Shown here: positions 16,672-25,265 of the stretch, in pieces | How the letters are laid out: each line of letters begins with the position of its first letter | Numbering within the stretch: the first letter of the stretch is position 1 | Assembly (NCBI GenBank): GCA_030433005.1 | Contig: JAUILQ010000022.1 | Location: 1-64,000 of the forward strand | DNA: 64,000 bases | Source of the DNA: Alphaproteobacteria bacterium | Lineage (GTDB): Bacteria; Pseudomonadota; Alphaproteobacteria; Kiloniellales; DSM-21159 | Reading direction: 5' to 3' | The notes under the pieces: model-generated | Databases searched by the model: none | The model's input: only the letters and a program-made list of their open reading frames with translations | Told to the model about the DNA's origin: nothing | Translations under genes and position numbers: made by a program

Positions 16672-17349
16672 CTAGACCGAGTTGTTGGTGAGAACCGTCA
16701 CCGAGGTGGCCTCGATCTCGCGAGCGTCGAAGAAATCGGCATCGTCCATTTCGCCGGAGACGGAAACTCGGTCACCGACGTCGACGAAGGAATCGCCGGC
16801 GTCGGTCAGCAGGCCACCGGTGATGCCGCCCGTGTCGACCGCCAGGTCACGGAACCCCGTATCGAGCGTCAGTTCTTCGCCGTCGATGCTCTGGACCGTG
16901 CCGGTGAAGGCGACCCAGTCGTCGTCCTGCGTGTCGGCGCCCCAGTCGTACGACAGAACCGGGTAGGAATAGTAGCCGTCCTCTTCATCGGCGGCACTTG
17001 CGTAGTAGTACTCCTTCAGCTTCGGCAGATAGACGGTGCTCGCCTCGATCTTCTTCTTCTCAAAGAAGTCGGAATCCATCACGCCGGTCACGGTGACCTT
17101 GTCGCCGGACAGCACGAAGTTCTCATCATACCAATCATAGTCGTCCATCTCGACGACAACCTCACCGGCGCCGTAGCTCATGGTGAACTGCTCAGGAGAC
17201 ACCGACTTGACGCTCCCGGTGAGGCTGATCCACTCGCCCTCTCCGGCCTTCTTCATGTCGGTCTTGTCGTGGTCGTTGGCGGCCACCGCCGGGCTGCCGG
17301 CCAGTGCCAGAATCGAGAAGGCGGCAAGTGTCTGCGTGGTTCCTCGCAT
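16672..17349 (-). CDS. Secreted protein with two OB-fold-like repeats
   Basis: The protein has 225 residues: a signal peptide (about 1-24, ending SPAVAA), then two homologous domains. Domain 1 (about 40-110) runs from WISLTGSVKSVSPEQFTMSYGAGEV to GDKVTVTGVMDSDFFEKKKIEAS. Domain 2 (about 143-222) runs from WVAFTGTVQSIDGEELTLDTG to GDRVSVSGEMDDADFFDAREIEATS. The pattern resembles the bacterial OB-fold (YgiW/NirD or DUF5666-like) group of periplasmic proteins. The joining linker is Tyr/Glu/Asp-rich, and the whole protein is very acidic. It lies inside the segment bounded by the duplicated epimerase end. Function is unknown. Confidence 0.8.
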   Translation of the reverse strand: MRGTTQTLAAFSILALAGSPAVAANDHDKTDMKKAGEGEWISLTGSVKSVSPEQFTMSYGAGEVVVEMDDYDWYDENFVLSGDKVTVTGVMDSDFFEKKKIEASTVYLPKLKEYYYASAADEEDGYYSYPVLSYDWGADTQDDDWVAFTGTVQSIDGEELTLDTGFRDLAVDTGGITGGLLTDAGDSFVDVGDRVSVSGEMDDADFFDAREIEATSVTVLTNNSV

Positions 17350-17865
17350 GGGGAAACCTCCGTTGCTTGGGTGTTCCTTCGTCCCGAAGCGCCGGCATTG
17401 CTTTGCCGGAGCCTCCCATGTGCCGTAGAACAGTCGTGCGCCCCCGCCATTCCCGGGCCACGAGTTAACTCTTGTTCATTCGTCTCTTCCGAAGCCCACG
17501 ACCGGCCGACGGTCATGTCGGCAGGGCGATCCCGCGTTCTGCGCCATCTCCCCGCGAACCGTCTGCGCGAGCTGGAGCGGGACCGTCGGACGTGGGCCGC
17601 CGGGCCCGGGGCTGCAGATCGCATGAAGCCGAAGCGCGATCGCCGGCTCATCGACGGCGATCCATAGGCCTTGATCACGATTTCTTGATCGGGCCCGATG
17701 AACCTGGGAGGGCGGCGGCATTCGCCCTCCACAGGCTATCGCGCTTGATTATCAGAAATATTGACAGGAGGTTTTCCTGGAATGGTCCGGGCGCCGTCGT
17801 CACGTCGACAGGGCGATAAAGAGTCGCGGTTCACGCGACCGGGTGACCAAGTGTCAGGAGGTATC
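17350..17865. other. Intergenic region of the cargo segment (divergent promoters)
   Basis: This gene-free 516 bp separates the divergent OB-fold and membrane-protein genes and is less GC-rich than its surroundings. It holds an 8-bp inverted repeat (17707-17714 with 17723-17730), two CTTGATC copies near 17668-17690, and an AT-rich stretch GCTTGATTATCAGAAATATTG at 17743-17763, a likely promoter area. AGGAGG at 17766-17771 precedes an in-frame ATG at 17782, an alternative start of the next gene. No convincing small gene was seen. Confidence 0.5.
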
Positions 17866-18300
17866 ATGATTGACTGGAATAAATCTCGTCAGAGCTGGGA
17901 GCAGTTCAGGCCATCGAAGACCCTTTGGTTCTGGTCTACGGCGGGGGCCGTCGTTGTTGTCGTGCTCCTCGGCTTCACGATCGGCGGCTGGGTGACCGGG
18001 GGCACCGCCAAGGAGATGGCTCAGACCGCGCGTGAGGAAGGACGGGCAAAGCTTGCCGCTACTGTCTGCGTCGATCGCTTCGTCAGTAGTCCGAAGTTTG
18101 CGTCCAATCTCAGTACCCTGAAGAAGGAAGATTCCTGGGCGCGCGACACCTACCTCTCCGACGCCGGGTGGGTCACGTTGGCCGATATGAAGGAGCCGGT
18201 GGACGGCGCGGCCGAGATCTGCGCCGAGGCGCTCACCAAGATGGAAGCCAAGGCAGCAGGGGAGGATCCTGCTCAGGGCGTCGATACGACCAAGAGTTAG
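17866..18300 (+). CDS. Single-pass membrane protein of unknown function
   Basis: The protein has 144 residues, with a strong AGGAG at 17856-17860 before the ATG at 17866. A cytosolic N-terminus (MIDWNKSRQSWEQFRPSK) precedes one membrane helix at about 22-45 (FWSTAGAVVVVVLLGFTIGG). The outer part begins WVTGGTAKEMAQTAREEGRAKLAA and has two cysteines, in TVCVDRF and EICAEAL, which might form a disulfide. The pattern GGWVTGGTA-x-MA with a later Cys-Val-x-Arg-Phe and a GWVTL segment is one I associate with uncharacterised alphaproteobacterial proteins. Codon use is less GC-biased than the core genes. An upstream ATG at 17782 is possible. Confidence 0.75.
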   Translation: MIDWNKSRQSWEQFRPSKTLWFWSTAGAVVVVVLLGFTIGGWVTGGTAKEMAQTAREEGRAKLAATVCVDRFVSSPKFASNLSTLKKEDSWARDTYLSDAGWVTLADMKEPVDGAAEICAEALTKMEAKAAGEDPAQGVDTTKS

Positions 18301-18451
18301 GTCGCCAGCATAGCTGACGTCTTTTTCTCGTCGCCTTCAGTGCCGCCCGCGGTGTCCGAGGCGGCCCGAGAGGCGTAGGTTGGGCCGGCCGGTCGTCCTT
18401 GTAGGCGCGCCGGCCGGCCGCACTCTCTGCTAGCGGAGGCTTCAGGCCACG

Positions 18452-18757
18452 ATGAACGGATGGCGAGTCCTATCCCCCGGAATTCTCTGCGCGGCCGTCG
18501 CGCTTGCTGCGGATCCGGCAAGTGCGATCTGTGCGAAACCGATTCTGCCCTACTGTGCGAGCGATGGGACCCTCGGCGGAAAGTACGTCTCGAAACTGGA
18601 GTGCCGCCGGCACGTGACAGAGCATCTCGCTGAACTGTCGCGCTACCGCGAATGCCTCAAGGGAGACCTGAGGCAACTCAATGGCGAGATCGAGCGCTTG
18701 AATCACCTTCTCACACGAAGCAGCGGCTCGGGAGCGGCACAGCCCGGTGCGAGCTAG
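18452..18757 (+). CDS. Small exported cysteine-containing protein
   Basis: The protein has 101 residues. A signal peptide of about 25 residues (GILCAAVALAADPASA) is followed by ICAKPILPYCASDGTLGGKYVSKLECRRHV, whose three cysteines could form disulfides, and then a helical stretch ECLKGDLRQLNGEIERLNHLL with coiled-coil character. The ATG at 18452 follows GGAGG at 18435-18439. I recognise no family. It is the third gene in the segment between the epimerase copies; two of the three encode exported proteins and the other a membrane protein. Confidence 0.65.
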   Translation: MNGWRVLSPGILCAAVALAADPASAICAKPILPYCASDGTLGGKYVSKLECRRHVTEHLAELSRYRECLKGDLRQLNGEIERLNHLLTRSSGSGAAQPGAS

Positions 18758-18888
18758 CGGGCTGCTGAGAGCGAAGCGGCTATCGGGCGCTCTCCGAGCG
18801 GGGACCGACTCCGGCCGGCCGGCCGCGGGAGAAACCTATCGGCGCGACGCTAGCGGCCCGGGTGCGCCCGGTCGAGCCGCCGGTTCGC

Positions 18889-19899
18889 TCACACCAGCTG
18901 GAAGCCGTGGGCGTAGGGGTCGCGCTCGTCGACGAAAAGCGTGTTGAGACCGGTGATTCGGGCCCAGCCCTCGATCGAGGGCACGATCGCCGGCTTGTCG
19001 CCCAGGCTGGTCTCCTCCTCGACGCGGCCGCGGAACAGGCTGCCGATGATCGATTCGTGGACGAAGTCGGCGCCGGCCGCCAGGCGGCCGGTGGCGTGCA
19101 GCTGGGCCATGCGCGCCGAGGTGCCGGTGCCGCAGGGGCTGCGGTCGATCGCCCGGTCGCCGTAGAACACCGCGTTGCGCGCGTCGGCGCCCTCCTGGGT
19201 CGGCTCGCCGGTCCACATGACGTGGCTGACGCCGCGGATCGTCGGGTCCTCGGGGTGCACGACCTCGACCGCTTCGTTGACCGCGCGGCGCAGCAGCGGC
19301 GACAGCCGCAGCACGTCGCCCGGCGTGATCGCCTGCAGCCCGGCGAAGGCCTCCTGGGGCTCGACGATGGCGTAGAAGTTGCCGCCGTAGGCGATGTCCA
19401 GGGTCAGCGGGCCGAGCGTCGGGCAGTCGACGGTGAGCCCCTGGACGGCGAGGTAGGAGCGCACGTTGGTGATGCGCACCGCCTCGACGAAGCCCTGCGC
19501 GTCGCGGCGGTAGCGGGCGACCACGCGGCCCGCCGGCGCGTCGAGGGTGAGCACGCCCTCCTCGGCGGGCTGCACCAGGCCGCGCTCGATCGCGAAGGTC
19601 ACCGTGCCGATCGTGCCGTGGCCGCACATCGGCAGGCAGCCCGAGGTCTCGATGAACAGGATCGCGGCGTCGCAGTCGGGCCGCGTCGGCGGGTAGAGGA
19701 TCGAGCCCGACATCATGTCGTGGCCGCGCGGCTCGAACATCAGCGCGGTGCGGATCCAGTCGTAGCGGGCCAGGAAGTCCTGGCGCTTCGCGCTCATCGA
19801 GGCGCCGGCGAGCGCCGGCCCGCCGCCGGCGACCAGCCGCACGGGGTTGCCGCAGGTGTGCCCGTCGATGCAGAAGAAGGTGTTGGGTCTGGTCTCCAT
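18889..19899 (-). CDS. 4-hydroxyproline 2-epimerase (proline racemase superfamily)
   Basis: The protein has 336 residues and is complete. Both catalytic cysteines are present: Cys92 in MCGHGTIG and Cys256 in SPCGTGTSA. The opening [16 protein letters not shown] and the [17 protein letters not shown] segment are typical of the family. Two cysteines rather than a Cys/Thr pair favour a hydroxyproline epimerase or proline racemase over trans-3-hydroxyproline dehydratase. It would convert trans-4-hydroxy-L-proline to the cis-D form for catabolism, but no other hydroxyproline pathway genes are adjacent. Its 3' 194 bp recur at 16340-16533, so the present end of this gene may have been supplied by an insertion. 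Confidence 0.9.
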   Translation of the reverse strand: METRPNTFFCIDGHTCGNPVRLVAGGGPALAGASMSAKRQDFLARYDWIRTALMFEPRGHDMMSGSILYPPTRPDCDAAILFIETSGCLPMCGHGTIGTVTFAIERGLVQPAEEGVLTLDAPAGRVVARYRRDAQGFVEAVRITNVRSYLAVQGLTVDCPTLGPLTLDIAYGGNFYAIVEPQEAFAGLQAITPGDVLRLSPLLRRAVNEAVEVVHPEDPTIRGVSHVMWTGEPTQEGADARNAVFYGDRAIDRSPCGTGTSARMAQLHATGRLAAGADFVHESIIGSLFRGRVEEETSLGDKPAIVPSIEGWARITGLNTLFVDERDPYAHGFQLV

Positions 19900-19959
19900 G
19901 CCGGCGATCTAGGCCCGCCCGGCCGCTTGCGTCAACGGTCGGCAAAGAGGACGGACGCC

Positions 19960-20679
19960 ATGGCAGAACGACCCGGAGACGACCGCCCCGCCGACTGGAT
20001 GTTGCGCGAGCCGCCGCCGGGCGACGAGCGCCTCGCCGCGCCGGCCGCGGCGCGCAACGCGGCGCCGCTCGCCGCCGTGCTGGAGCGGCTGCTGCCGGAT
20101 GCCGACAGCGTCCTGGAGATCGCCAGCGGCAGCGGCCAGCATGCGGTCTTCTTCGCCGAGCGACTGCCCTGGGTGACCTGGCGGCCGAGCGACACGGAGC
20201 CGACGGCCCTGGCCTCGATTGCGGCCTGGCGCAGGCTGGCCGGGCTGCACAACCTGGAGGCGCCGCGCGCCCTCGACGTCTCGGCGCCCGATTGGTGGGC
20301 GGGGCTGGACCCGGTGTCGGCGGTGCTCTGCGTCAACATGATCCACATCTCCCCCTGGCAGTCCTGCCTGGGGCTGCTGGAGGGCGCGGCGGCGCTGCTG
20401 CCGGACGAGGGCGCGCTGATCCTCTACGGCCCGTTCCGGCGCGAGGGCGTCGAAACCGCCGAGAGCAACGAGGCCTTCGACCGGAGCCTGCGCCAGCGCG
20501 ACCCGCGCTGGGGCCTGCGCCGGCTCGAGGCGGTCGTCGAGGCGGCGGCGCCGCACGGCCTGGCGCTCGCCGAGGTCGTCGAGATGCCGGCGAACAACCT
20601 GACGGTGGCGCTGCGCCGGAGCGCCAGCCAGGCGGACCCCGCCGGCGGCATTTCCGGGAGCGGGCCGCAGGGCCTATAG
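19960..20679 (+). CDS. DUF938 protein, SAM-dependent methyltransferase-like
   Basis: The protein has 239 residues. DUF938 members have a class I methyltransferase fold. Visible here are [18 protein letters not shown], the SAM-binding motif [21 protein letters not shown] near residue 50-69, [17 protein letters not shown] (motif IV region) and [11 protein letters not shown]. The 15-residue C-terminal Gly/Ser tail is not conserved. The substrate is unknown. It starts 60 bp from the divergent epimerase gene and ends 12 bp before the amidohydrolase gene, so it probably opens a three-gene plus-strand operon. Confidence 0.88.
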   Translation: MAERPGDDRPADWMLREPPPGDERLAAPAAARNAAPLAAVLERLLPDADSVLEIASGSGQHAVFFAERLPWVTWRPSDTEPTALASIAAWRRLAGLHNLEAPRALDVSAPDWWAGLDPVSAVLCVNMIHISPWQSCLGLLEGAAALLPDEGALILYGPFRREGVETAESNEAFDRSLRQRDPRWGLRRLEAVVEAAAPHGLALAEVVEMPANNLTVALRRSASQADPAGGISGSGPQGL

Positions 20680-20691
20680 TCGCCCCCCGCC

Positions 20692-21579
20692 ATGTCCGAA
20701 CGCGCCATGTCCGATTCCGCCGTGTCCCATTCCGGCGCCTTCGAGCCGCCGCTGAGCGCGCTGCTGCGCAGCGTGCCGCCCGAGCCCGGCCTGCTCGGCC
20801 GCGACGAGCCGCCGCCCTTCTCGTTCTGCGGCCTCGAGGGCGCCGCGCCGCTGGTGCTGACCTGCGACCATGCCTCCAACTACGTGCCCCGTGCGCTCGG
20901 CGATCTCGGGCTGGAGCGTGCCGAGCTGGCGCGGCACATCGCCTGGGACATCGGCGCCGCCGAGGTGACGCGGCGCCTGGCGCGGCTGCTCGGCGCCCCG
21001 GCCGTGCTGTCCGGCTTCTCGCGCCTGGTCATCGACGCCAACCGCCGCCTGCAGGCCGGCAACTCGATTCCCGAGGAGAGCGACGGAACGCCGGTGCCCG
21101 GCAACCGGGCCCTCGGGCCCGAGGAGCGCCGCGGCCGGGCCGCCGCCCTGTTCGAGCCCTACCACGGCGCCGTGGCGCGGCTGATCGAGGCGAGGCTGGC
21201 GAGCGGCGTGCGGCCGGCGCTGCTGTTCGTCCATTCCTTCACGCCGGTGATGGACGGGGTCGAGCGGCCCTGGGAGGCCGGCATCCTCTGGGACCGCGAC
21301 CCGCGCCTGGCGCTGCCGCTGATCCGGGCGCTCGGCGCCCGCGGGCTGACGGTCGGCGACAACGAGCCCTACTCGGGGACCTCGCCCATCGACTACTCGC
21401 TGCACGCCCACGGCGAGGCGCGCGGGCTGCCCTGCGCCCTGGTCGAGATCCGCCAGGACCTGATCGACACGGCCCGCGGCGCCGAGCGCTGGGCCGGGCT
21501 GCTCGCCGAGGCGGTGCGGCCGCTGCTCGCCGACCCGGCGGTGTTCCGGGAGCTCCAGCCCGCGGAGGCCGGCCGATGA
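20692..21579 (+). CDS. N-formylglutamate amidohydrolase family protein
   Basis: The protein has 295 residues. The family pattern is clear: [21 protein letters not shown] (metal-binding region, residues about 53-75), [42 protein letters not shown] and [10 protein letters not shown]. The C-terminal VGDNEPYSG and the LVEIRQDLI segment complete the fold. HutG-type members release glutamate and formate in histidine degradation. No hut genes are present, and the overlap (ATGA) with a GCS2-type ligase is a frequent arrangement, so the actual substrate may be another acylated amino acid. Confidence 0.9.
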   Translation: MSERAMSDSAVSHSGAFEPPLSALLRSVPPEPGLLGRDEPPPFSFCGLEGAAPLVLTCDHASNYVPRALGDLGLERAELARHIAWDIGAAEVTRRLARLLGAPAVLSGFSRLVIDANRRLQAGNSIPEESDGTPVPGNRALGPEERRGRAAALFEPYHGAVARLIEARLASGVRPALLFVHSFTPVMDGVERPWEAGILWDRDPRLALPLIRALGARGLTVGDNEPYSGTSPIDYSLHAHGEARGLPCALVEIRQDLIDTARGAERWAGLLAEAVRPLLADPAVFRELQPAEAGR

Positions 21580-22730
21580 CGCGAAGCGAGCCCTCCTTCA
21601 CCATCGGCATCGAGGAGGAGTACCTGCTGGTCGACCGGGCCAGCCGCGAGCTGGTCGTCGACCCGCCGGACAGCCTGATGAGCCGCTGCGAGGCCGAGCT
21701 GGAGGGCCACGTCAGCCCGGAGTTCCTGCAGTCCCAGATCGAGGTTGGCACCAGCAAGTGCGCGACCCTCGGGCAGGCCTGCGGCGAGATCCGAACCTTC
21801 CGGCGCTGCGTCGCCCGGGTCGCCGAGGAGTACGGCCTGGCGCCGATCGCCGCCTCGACCCATCCGATCGCCGCCTGGGACGTGCAGAAGCACACCGACA
21901 AGGAGCGCTACAACCTGCTGGCCCGCGACATCCAGGCGCCGGCGCGGCGGCTGGTGATCTGCGGCATGCACGTGCACGTCGGCCTCGACGACGACGACCT
22001 GCGCATCGACCTGCTGGGGCAGGTCGCCTACTTCCTGCCGCACCTGCTGGCGCTCTCGACCTCCTCGCCGTTCTGGCGCGGCCAGGACAGCGGCCTGAAG
22101 TCCTACCGCCTGGCGGTCTTCGACGAGCTGCCGCGCACCGGCCTGCCCGAGCCCTTCGATTCCTGGGGCGAGTACCAGCGCCACATCCAGATCCTGGTCG
22201 CCGCCGGGCTGTTCGAGGACGCCTCGAAGCTGTGGTGGGACGTTCGCCCCTCGGCGCGCTTTCCGACGCTCGAGCTGCGCATCCCGGACATCTGCACGAC
22301 GGCGCGCGACGGATTCTCGGTGGCGGCGATCTACCTCTGCCTGCTGCGCATGCTGTGGCGGCTGAAGCGCGACAACCAGCGCTGGCGCCGCTACTCCAAC
22401 CTGCTGGTCAACGAGAACCGCTGGCGCGCCCAGCGCTACGGCTTCGATTCCGGCCTCGTCGACTTCGGCCGCGGCGAGATCGTGCCCTATCCCGAGCTGC
22501 TCGAGGAGATCATCGCGCTGACCGCCGAGGACGCAGCGCACTTCGGCTGCACGGCGGAGGTCGAGTGGTCGCGCGAGATCGTCCGGCGCGGCACCAGCGC
22601 GCACCGCCAGCTCGCGGCCTACCGGGCGGCGCGCGAGGCCGGCGCGGAGCCGCGCGAGGCGCTCAGCGCAGTCGTCGACTTCCTGATCGAGGAGACGGTT
22701 GCGGGCCTCGACGGCGCCCCCGATATCTAG
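21576..22730 (+). CDS. Carboxylate-amine ligase of the GCS2/YbdK family
   Basis: The protein has 384 residues from the ATG at 21576, which overlaps the upstream stop by 4 bp. The N-terminal [14 protein letters not shown] is the GCS2 signature with the metal-binding glutamates; then [62 protein letters not shown], and [14 protein letters not shown]. coli YbdK shows weak glutamate-cysteine ligase activity in vitro; the physiological product is not established. Pairing with an N-formylglutamate amidohydrolase homologue suggests glutamate-amide chemistry. Confidence 0.92.
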   Translation: MTRSEPSFTIGIEEEYLLVDRASRELVVDPPDSLMSRCEAELEGHVSPEFLQSQIEVGTSKCATLGQACGEIRTFRRCVARVAEEYGLAPIAASTHPIAAWDVQKHTDKERYNLLARDIQAPARRLVICGMHVHVGLDDDDLRIDLLGQVAYFLPHLLALSTSSPFWRGQDSGLKSYRLAVFDELPRTGLPEPFDSWGEYQRHIQILVAAGLFEDASKLWWDVRPSARFPTLELRIPDICTTARDGFSVAAIYLCLLRMLWRLKRDNQRWRRYSNLLVNENRWRAQRYGFDSGLVDFGRGEIVPYPELLEEIIALTAEDAAHFGCTAEVEWSREIVRRGTSAHRQLAAYRAAREAGAEPREALSAVVDFLIEETVAGLDGAPDI

Positions 22731-22780
22731 GGCCGGACGGCCGCCGAGGCCGCGCGCGAACACAGGACCGGAGAGACGAG

Positions 22781-23080
22781 ATGGACAGCAAGACCGAGAC
22801 CGAGCTGCAGGCCGCCGCCTTTCGGCGGCTGGTCGAGCACCTGCGCGAGCGCACCGACGTGCAGAACATTGACCTGATGAATGTGGCCGGCTTCTGCCGC
22901 AACTGCCTGTCGCGCTGGTACCAGGAGGCGGCCGCCGAGCGCGGCGAGGCCCTGGACAAGGAGCAGGCGCGCGAGATCGTCTACGGCATGCCCTACGAGG
23001 AGTGGCGTGCGAAGTACCAGACCGAGGCGACGGCCGAGCAGAAGGCCGCCTTCGCGAAGAGCGGCAGCGCCCACGGCTGA
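22781..23080 (+). CDS. DUF1244 protein
   Basis: The protein has 99 residues. DUF1244 signature: AAAFRRLVEHLRERTDVQNIDLMNVAGFCRNCLSRWYQEAA, then AREIVYGMPYEEWRAKYQ. The CRNC cysteines could bind metal. The family is small, helical, found mostly in proteobacteria, and of unknown function. The C-terminal 15 residues are variable. It begins 50 bp after the GCS2-type gene on the same strand and may belong to that operon. Confidence 0.93.
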   Translation: MDSKTETELQAAAFRRLVEHLRERTDVQNIDLMNVAGFCRNCLSRWYQEAAAERGEALDKEQAREIVYGMPYEEWRAKYQTEATAEQKAAFAKSGSAHG

Positions 23081-23086
23081 GCCCTC

Positions 23087-23142
23087 CGCGCAGGGCGACC
23101 CGCGCAGGGCGACCCGCGGAGCGCGACCCGCGGAGCGCGACG
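23087..23142 (+). repeat. Four tandem copies of a 14-bp unit
   Basis: The units 23087-23100 and 23101-23114 are identical (CGCGCAGGGCGACC). The units 23115-23128 and 23129-23142 are near-identical variants (CGCGGAGCGCGACC/G). The array starts 6 bp after the DUF1244 stop. It is a simple minisatellite with no evident coding role. Confidence 0.85.
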
Positions 23143-23188
23143 CCGGCCGCCGGGCCGCTGCCTTGGCGGCGGCGGCGCGGCCGGCGAG

Positions 23189-23207
23189 TTATCCCCTGTT
23201 ATCCCCA
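23189..23207 (+). promoter_or_regulatory. Two DnaA-box-like sites upstream of gapR
   Basis: TTATCCCCT (23189-23197) and TTATCCCCA (23199-23207) differ from the DnaA box TTATCCACA at two and one positions and are spaced 10 bp apart, on the same helix face. They lie about 90 bp before gapR. A third TTATCCCCA occurs at 42544-42552. Function is speculative. Confidence 0.3.
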
Positions 23208-23295
23208 CGTTTCGCGCCGCCTTCGCGTTGCGGGGCGGGGAGGGCCGGGATAGCGTCTGGCCCCTGTTCCGGCTTCTACTACTCGGGAGTGCATT

Positions 23296-23544
23296 ATGTC
23301 TGATATCGGCGGCGTCGCAGCCGAGCGCCTCCGCTCGTTCATCGAGCGTATCGAGCGCCTTGAGGAAGAAAAGGCGGCTTTGGCCAACGACGTCCGTGAG
23401 GTCTATTCGGAAGCAAAGTCTGCGGGCTTCGATACCAAGATCATGCGTCAGGTGATCAAGCTGCGGAAAATGGACCAGAATGACCGGCAGGAACAGGAAG
23501 CATTACTTGATCTCTACAAGCAGGCGGTCGGCCTTAACGAATAA
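23296..23544 (+). CDS. gapR: GapR-family nucleoid-associated protein (DUF2312)
   Basis: The protein has 82 residues. DUF2312/UPF0335 is clear: AAERLRSFIERIERLEEEKAALANDVREVYSEAKSAGFDTKIMRQVIKLRKMDQNDRQEQEALLDLYKQAVGL. In Caulobacter GapR encircles overtwisted DNA ahead of replication and transcription and stimulates topoisomerases. Length and the basic/coiled-coil layout match. The reading frame is visibly less GC-rich at third positions than its neighbours, with codons such as AAA, GAA and TCT, as expected for a highly expressed gene. Followed by an AT-rich region without an obvious hairpin. Confidence 0.92.
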   Translation: MSDIGGVAAERLRSFIERIERLEEEKAALANDVREVYSEAKSAGFDTKIMRQVIKLRKMDQNDRQEQEALLDLYKQAVGLNE

Positions 23545-23638
23545 TTAACCATTACGGATTATTTACATCAGGGCCTGTTTTATTGGCTTGACGTGTGACG
23601 GCCGGCTGGCAATTCTTCCCGTAATGCGGGAGATCGAG

Positions 23639-24148
23639 ATGGCCCTGAAGCAAGCTACCCTTCCCGAGGTCGAGGCGCTCGATGCCGGCCCCCTGCGGCT
23701 GGCCGAGATCGCCAGCCCGGCCCTGAGGGACCTCTACCTCTACTGGCAGGACAAGTGGCAGGGCCACCGGATGCCGACGCGCGCCGACATCGAGCCGCTC
23801 GAGATGCCGGCGCTGCTGCCGCTGGTCTACCTGGTCGATGTCGAGACGGGTGTCGACCCCGAGCGCGGACCGCTGCGCTTCCGCTTCCGGCTGATCGGAA
23901 CCCGCATCGTCGGCTGGTTCGGTCGCGACCTGACCGGCCAGTATGTCGATGAGTCGTTCGCCCCGCGCTACCGGGAGGCGGCGACCACGGGCCTGCCGCT
24001 CTACGACGTCCTCGACAAGGGCGGCGCGGACGGCGCGCCCGGCGGCCGCCACGGCTTCTACCAGCGTCTGCTGATGCCGCTCGCCGGCGACGACGGCGAG
24101 ATCGAGATGCTGCTCGGCGGCGTACATCCGACGCCGATGCTCGTCTGA
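23639..24148 (+). CDS. PAS_5-family protein
   Basis: The protein has 169 residues from the ATG at 23639, preceded by GCGGGAG; an ATG at 23624 is an alternative. Features of the alphaproteobacterial PAS_5 family are LRDLYLYWQDKWQGHRMPTRADIEPLEMPALLPLVYLVDVE, the PAS core LRFRFRLIGTRIVGWFGRDLTGQYVDE, and a C-terminal sheet YQRLLMPLAGDDGEIEMLLGGV. It lacks any output domain, so it may be a stand-alone sensor module. A second, two-domain member of this family is encoded at 45950-46936. Confidence 0.8.
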   Translation: MALKQATLPEVEALDAGPLRLAEIASPALRDLYLYWQDKWQGHRMPTRADIEPLEMPALLPLVYLVDVETGVDPERGPLRFRFRLIGTRIVGWFGRDLTGQYVDESFAPRYREAATTGLPLYDVLDKGGADGAPGGRHGFYQRLLMPLAGDDGEIEMLLGGVHPTPMLV

Positions 24149-24289
24149 GCGGACGCCCGCCGGGTCCGGCCAGCACCCGCCCGGACCCGCCCGAACCCGA
24201 CGGCACCGGCCGCACCCCGCGAGCGGCGCCGGGGGCTGCCGGCCGGTGCCGGGCAGGCGCTCGCCTTGGTCTGATCAGCCTCGTTCCGC

Positions 24290-24586
24290 TCAGCCGGCGG
24301 CGGCGGCTTTCTGCAGGGACGGAGCCGCGCTCGCCCGGTCGGGATCGGGCAGCACGAAGGTCGGGCGCCGCGGGCGCTTGTTGAGGTCGTCTTTCAGGCG
24401 CTTGTGGGCGTGCAGGATCATGTCGCCGAAGGCGGCGGCGTTGTGCTCGATCCAGGTCTGCGCCCGCAGGCTCAGCCACTCGGGAATCTCGACCGCCGCG
24501 CCGGCGTCGGCGTTCTTCAGGGCGATCGCGAAGTACTCGGCAGCGTCCTCGATCTGATCGGCGATGGCTGTCGGTGCAGTGCTCAT
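24290..24586 (-). CDS. Conserved-looking small helical protein of unknown function
   Basis: The protein has 98 residues. It is mainly helical (TAIADQIEDAAEYFAIALKNADAGAAVEIPEWLSLRAQTWIEHNAAAFGDMILHAHKRLKDDL) with a Pro/Arg then Ala-rich tail. No family is recognised. The upstream 230 bp is AT-rich and carries a TGCGGCGCA site (24730-24738), the same TGC-N3-GCA form as before the phasin gene. A link to PHA granules is possible but weakly supported. Phase and codon bias support a real gene. Confidence 0.65.
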   Translation of the reverse strand: MSTAPTAIADQIEDAAEYFAIALKNADAGAAVEIPEWLSLRAQTWIEHNAAAFGDMILHAHKRLKDDLNKRPRRPTFVLPDPDRASAAPSLQKAAAAG

Positions 24587-24818
24587 GGGCTATCCGGGGC
24601 TGTCGGGCCGGAAGCGACGGAAGCGAAGGCTCGAAGAGCGCCTGCATCCGCCGGGAATCCCGGGCCGGGGCTGAAGATCGATTACCTGATTGGAATGATA
24701 CGAAAGTGCGAGCATTTCTCAAGACGAATTGTGCGGCGCAGGAAAAATTTAATACCTAAAAATCTGTATTGATGATCAATATGCAAATATCAGTCAAATG
24801 CTGCACAATTCCCCGCTA
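24587..24818. other. AT-rich intergenic region upstream of the small gene, interrupted by the IS
   Basis: The region between the small gene and the IS contains an AT-rich stretch (about 24670-24800) unlike the surrounding DNA. It includes TGCGGCGCA at 24730-24738 and a 13-bp palindrome ATTGATGATCAAT at 24768-24780. It probably holds the promoter of the minus-strand gene. The IS has landed at its outer edge, at 24818. Confidence 0.4.
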
Positions 24819-24828
24819 GGGTCCGGAC

Positions 24829-25265
24829 TCAATTGAGCCAATAGGTGACGGCGGCGGCGATGAGGGCGGAACTGAGGAAGTTTCGCGCGAGCTTGTCGTA
24901 GCGCGTGGCGATGCGGCGCCAGTCCTTGAGCCGGCACCACAGGCGCTCGACGAGGTTTCGGGCGCGGTACGCCTCGACATCGTAAGGGATCGGCGCCTTG
25001 CGTGAGGTGGTAGAGGGGATGACGGCCTCGGCGCCCTGCTCGGCGATCAGCCGTCGCAGGTGATTGGCGTCGTAGCCGCGGTCGGCTATCAGGCGTCGGA
25101 ATGGCCCCGCGGCTTCGACCAGAGCCTGGGCCATCTGGATGTCGTTGGTGTTGCCTGCGGAGAGCAGGAGCACCCGGGGGCGGCCGATCTCGTCCGTCAG
25201 TCCGTGGAGCTTGCAGGTCCTGCCGCCCCGCGAGCGGCCGAGGGCTTGGCGGAAGGCCCCCCTTT
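24829..25265 (-). CDS. IS5-family transposase, downstream frame (reached by -1 frameshift)
   Basis: This frame carries the C-terminal catalytic half: ALGRSRGGRTCKLHGLTDEIGRPRVLLLSAGNTNDIQMA, then IADRGYDANHLRRLI (second Asp) and NLVERLWCRLKDWRRIATRYDKLARNF (Glu of the DDE triad). The protein ends AAAVTYWLN, 10 bp from the IS end. The left limit given is the stop; the right limit is approximate and marks the slip region, because no independent start is convincing. An internal ATG at 25173 would give only 114 residues. Confidence 0.85.
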
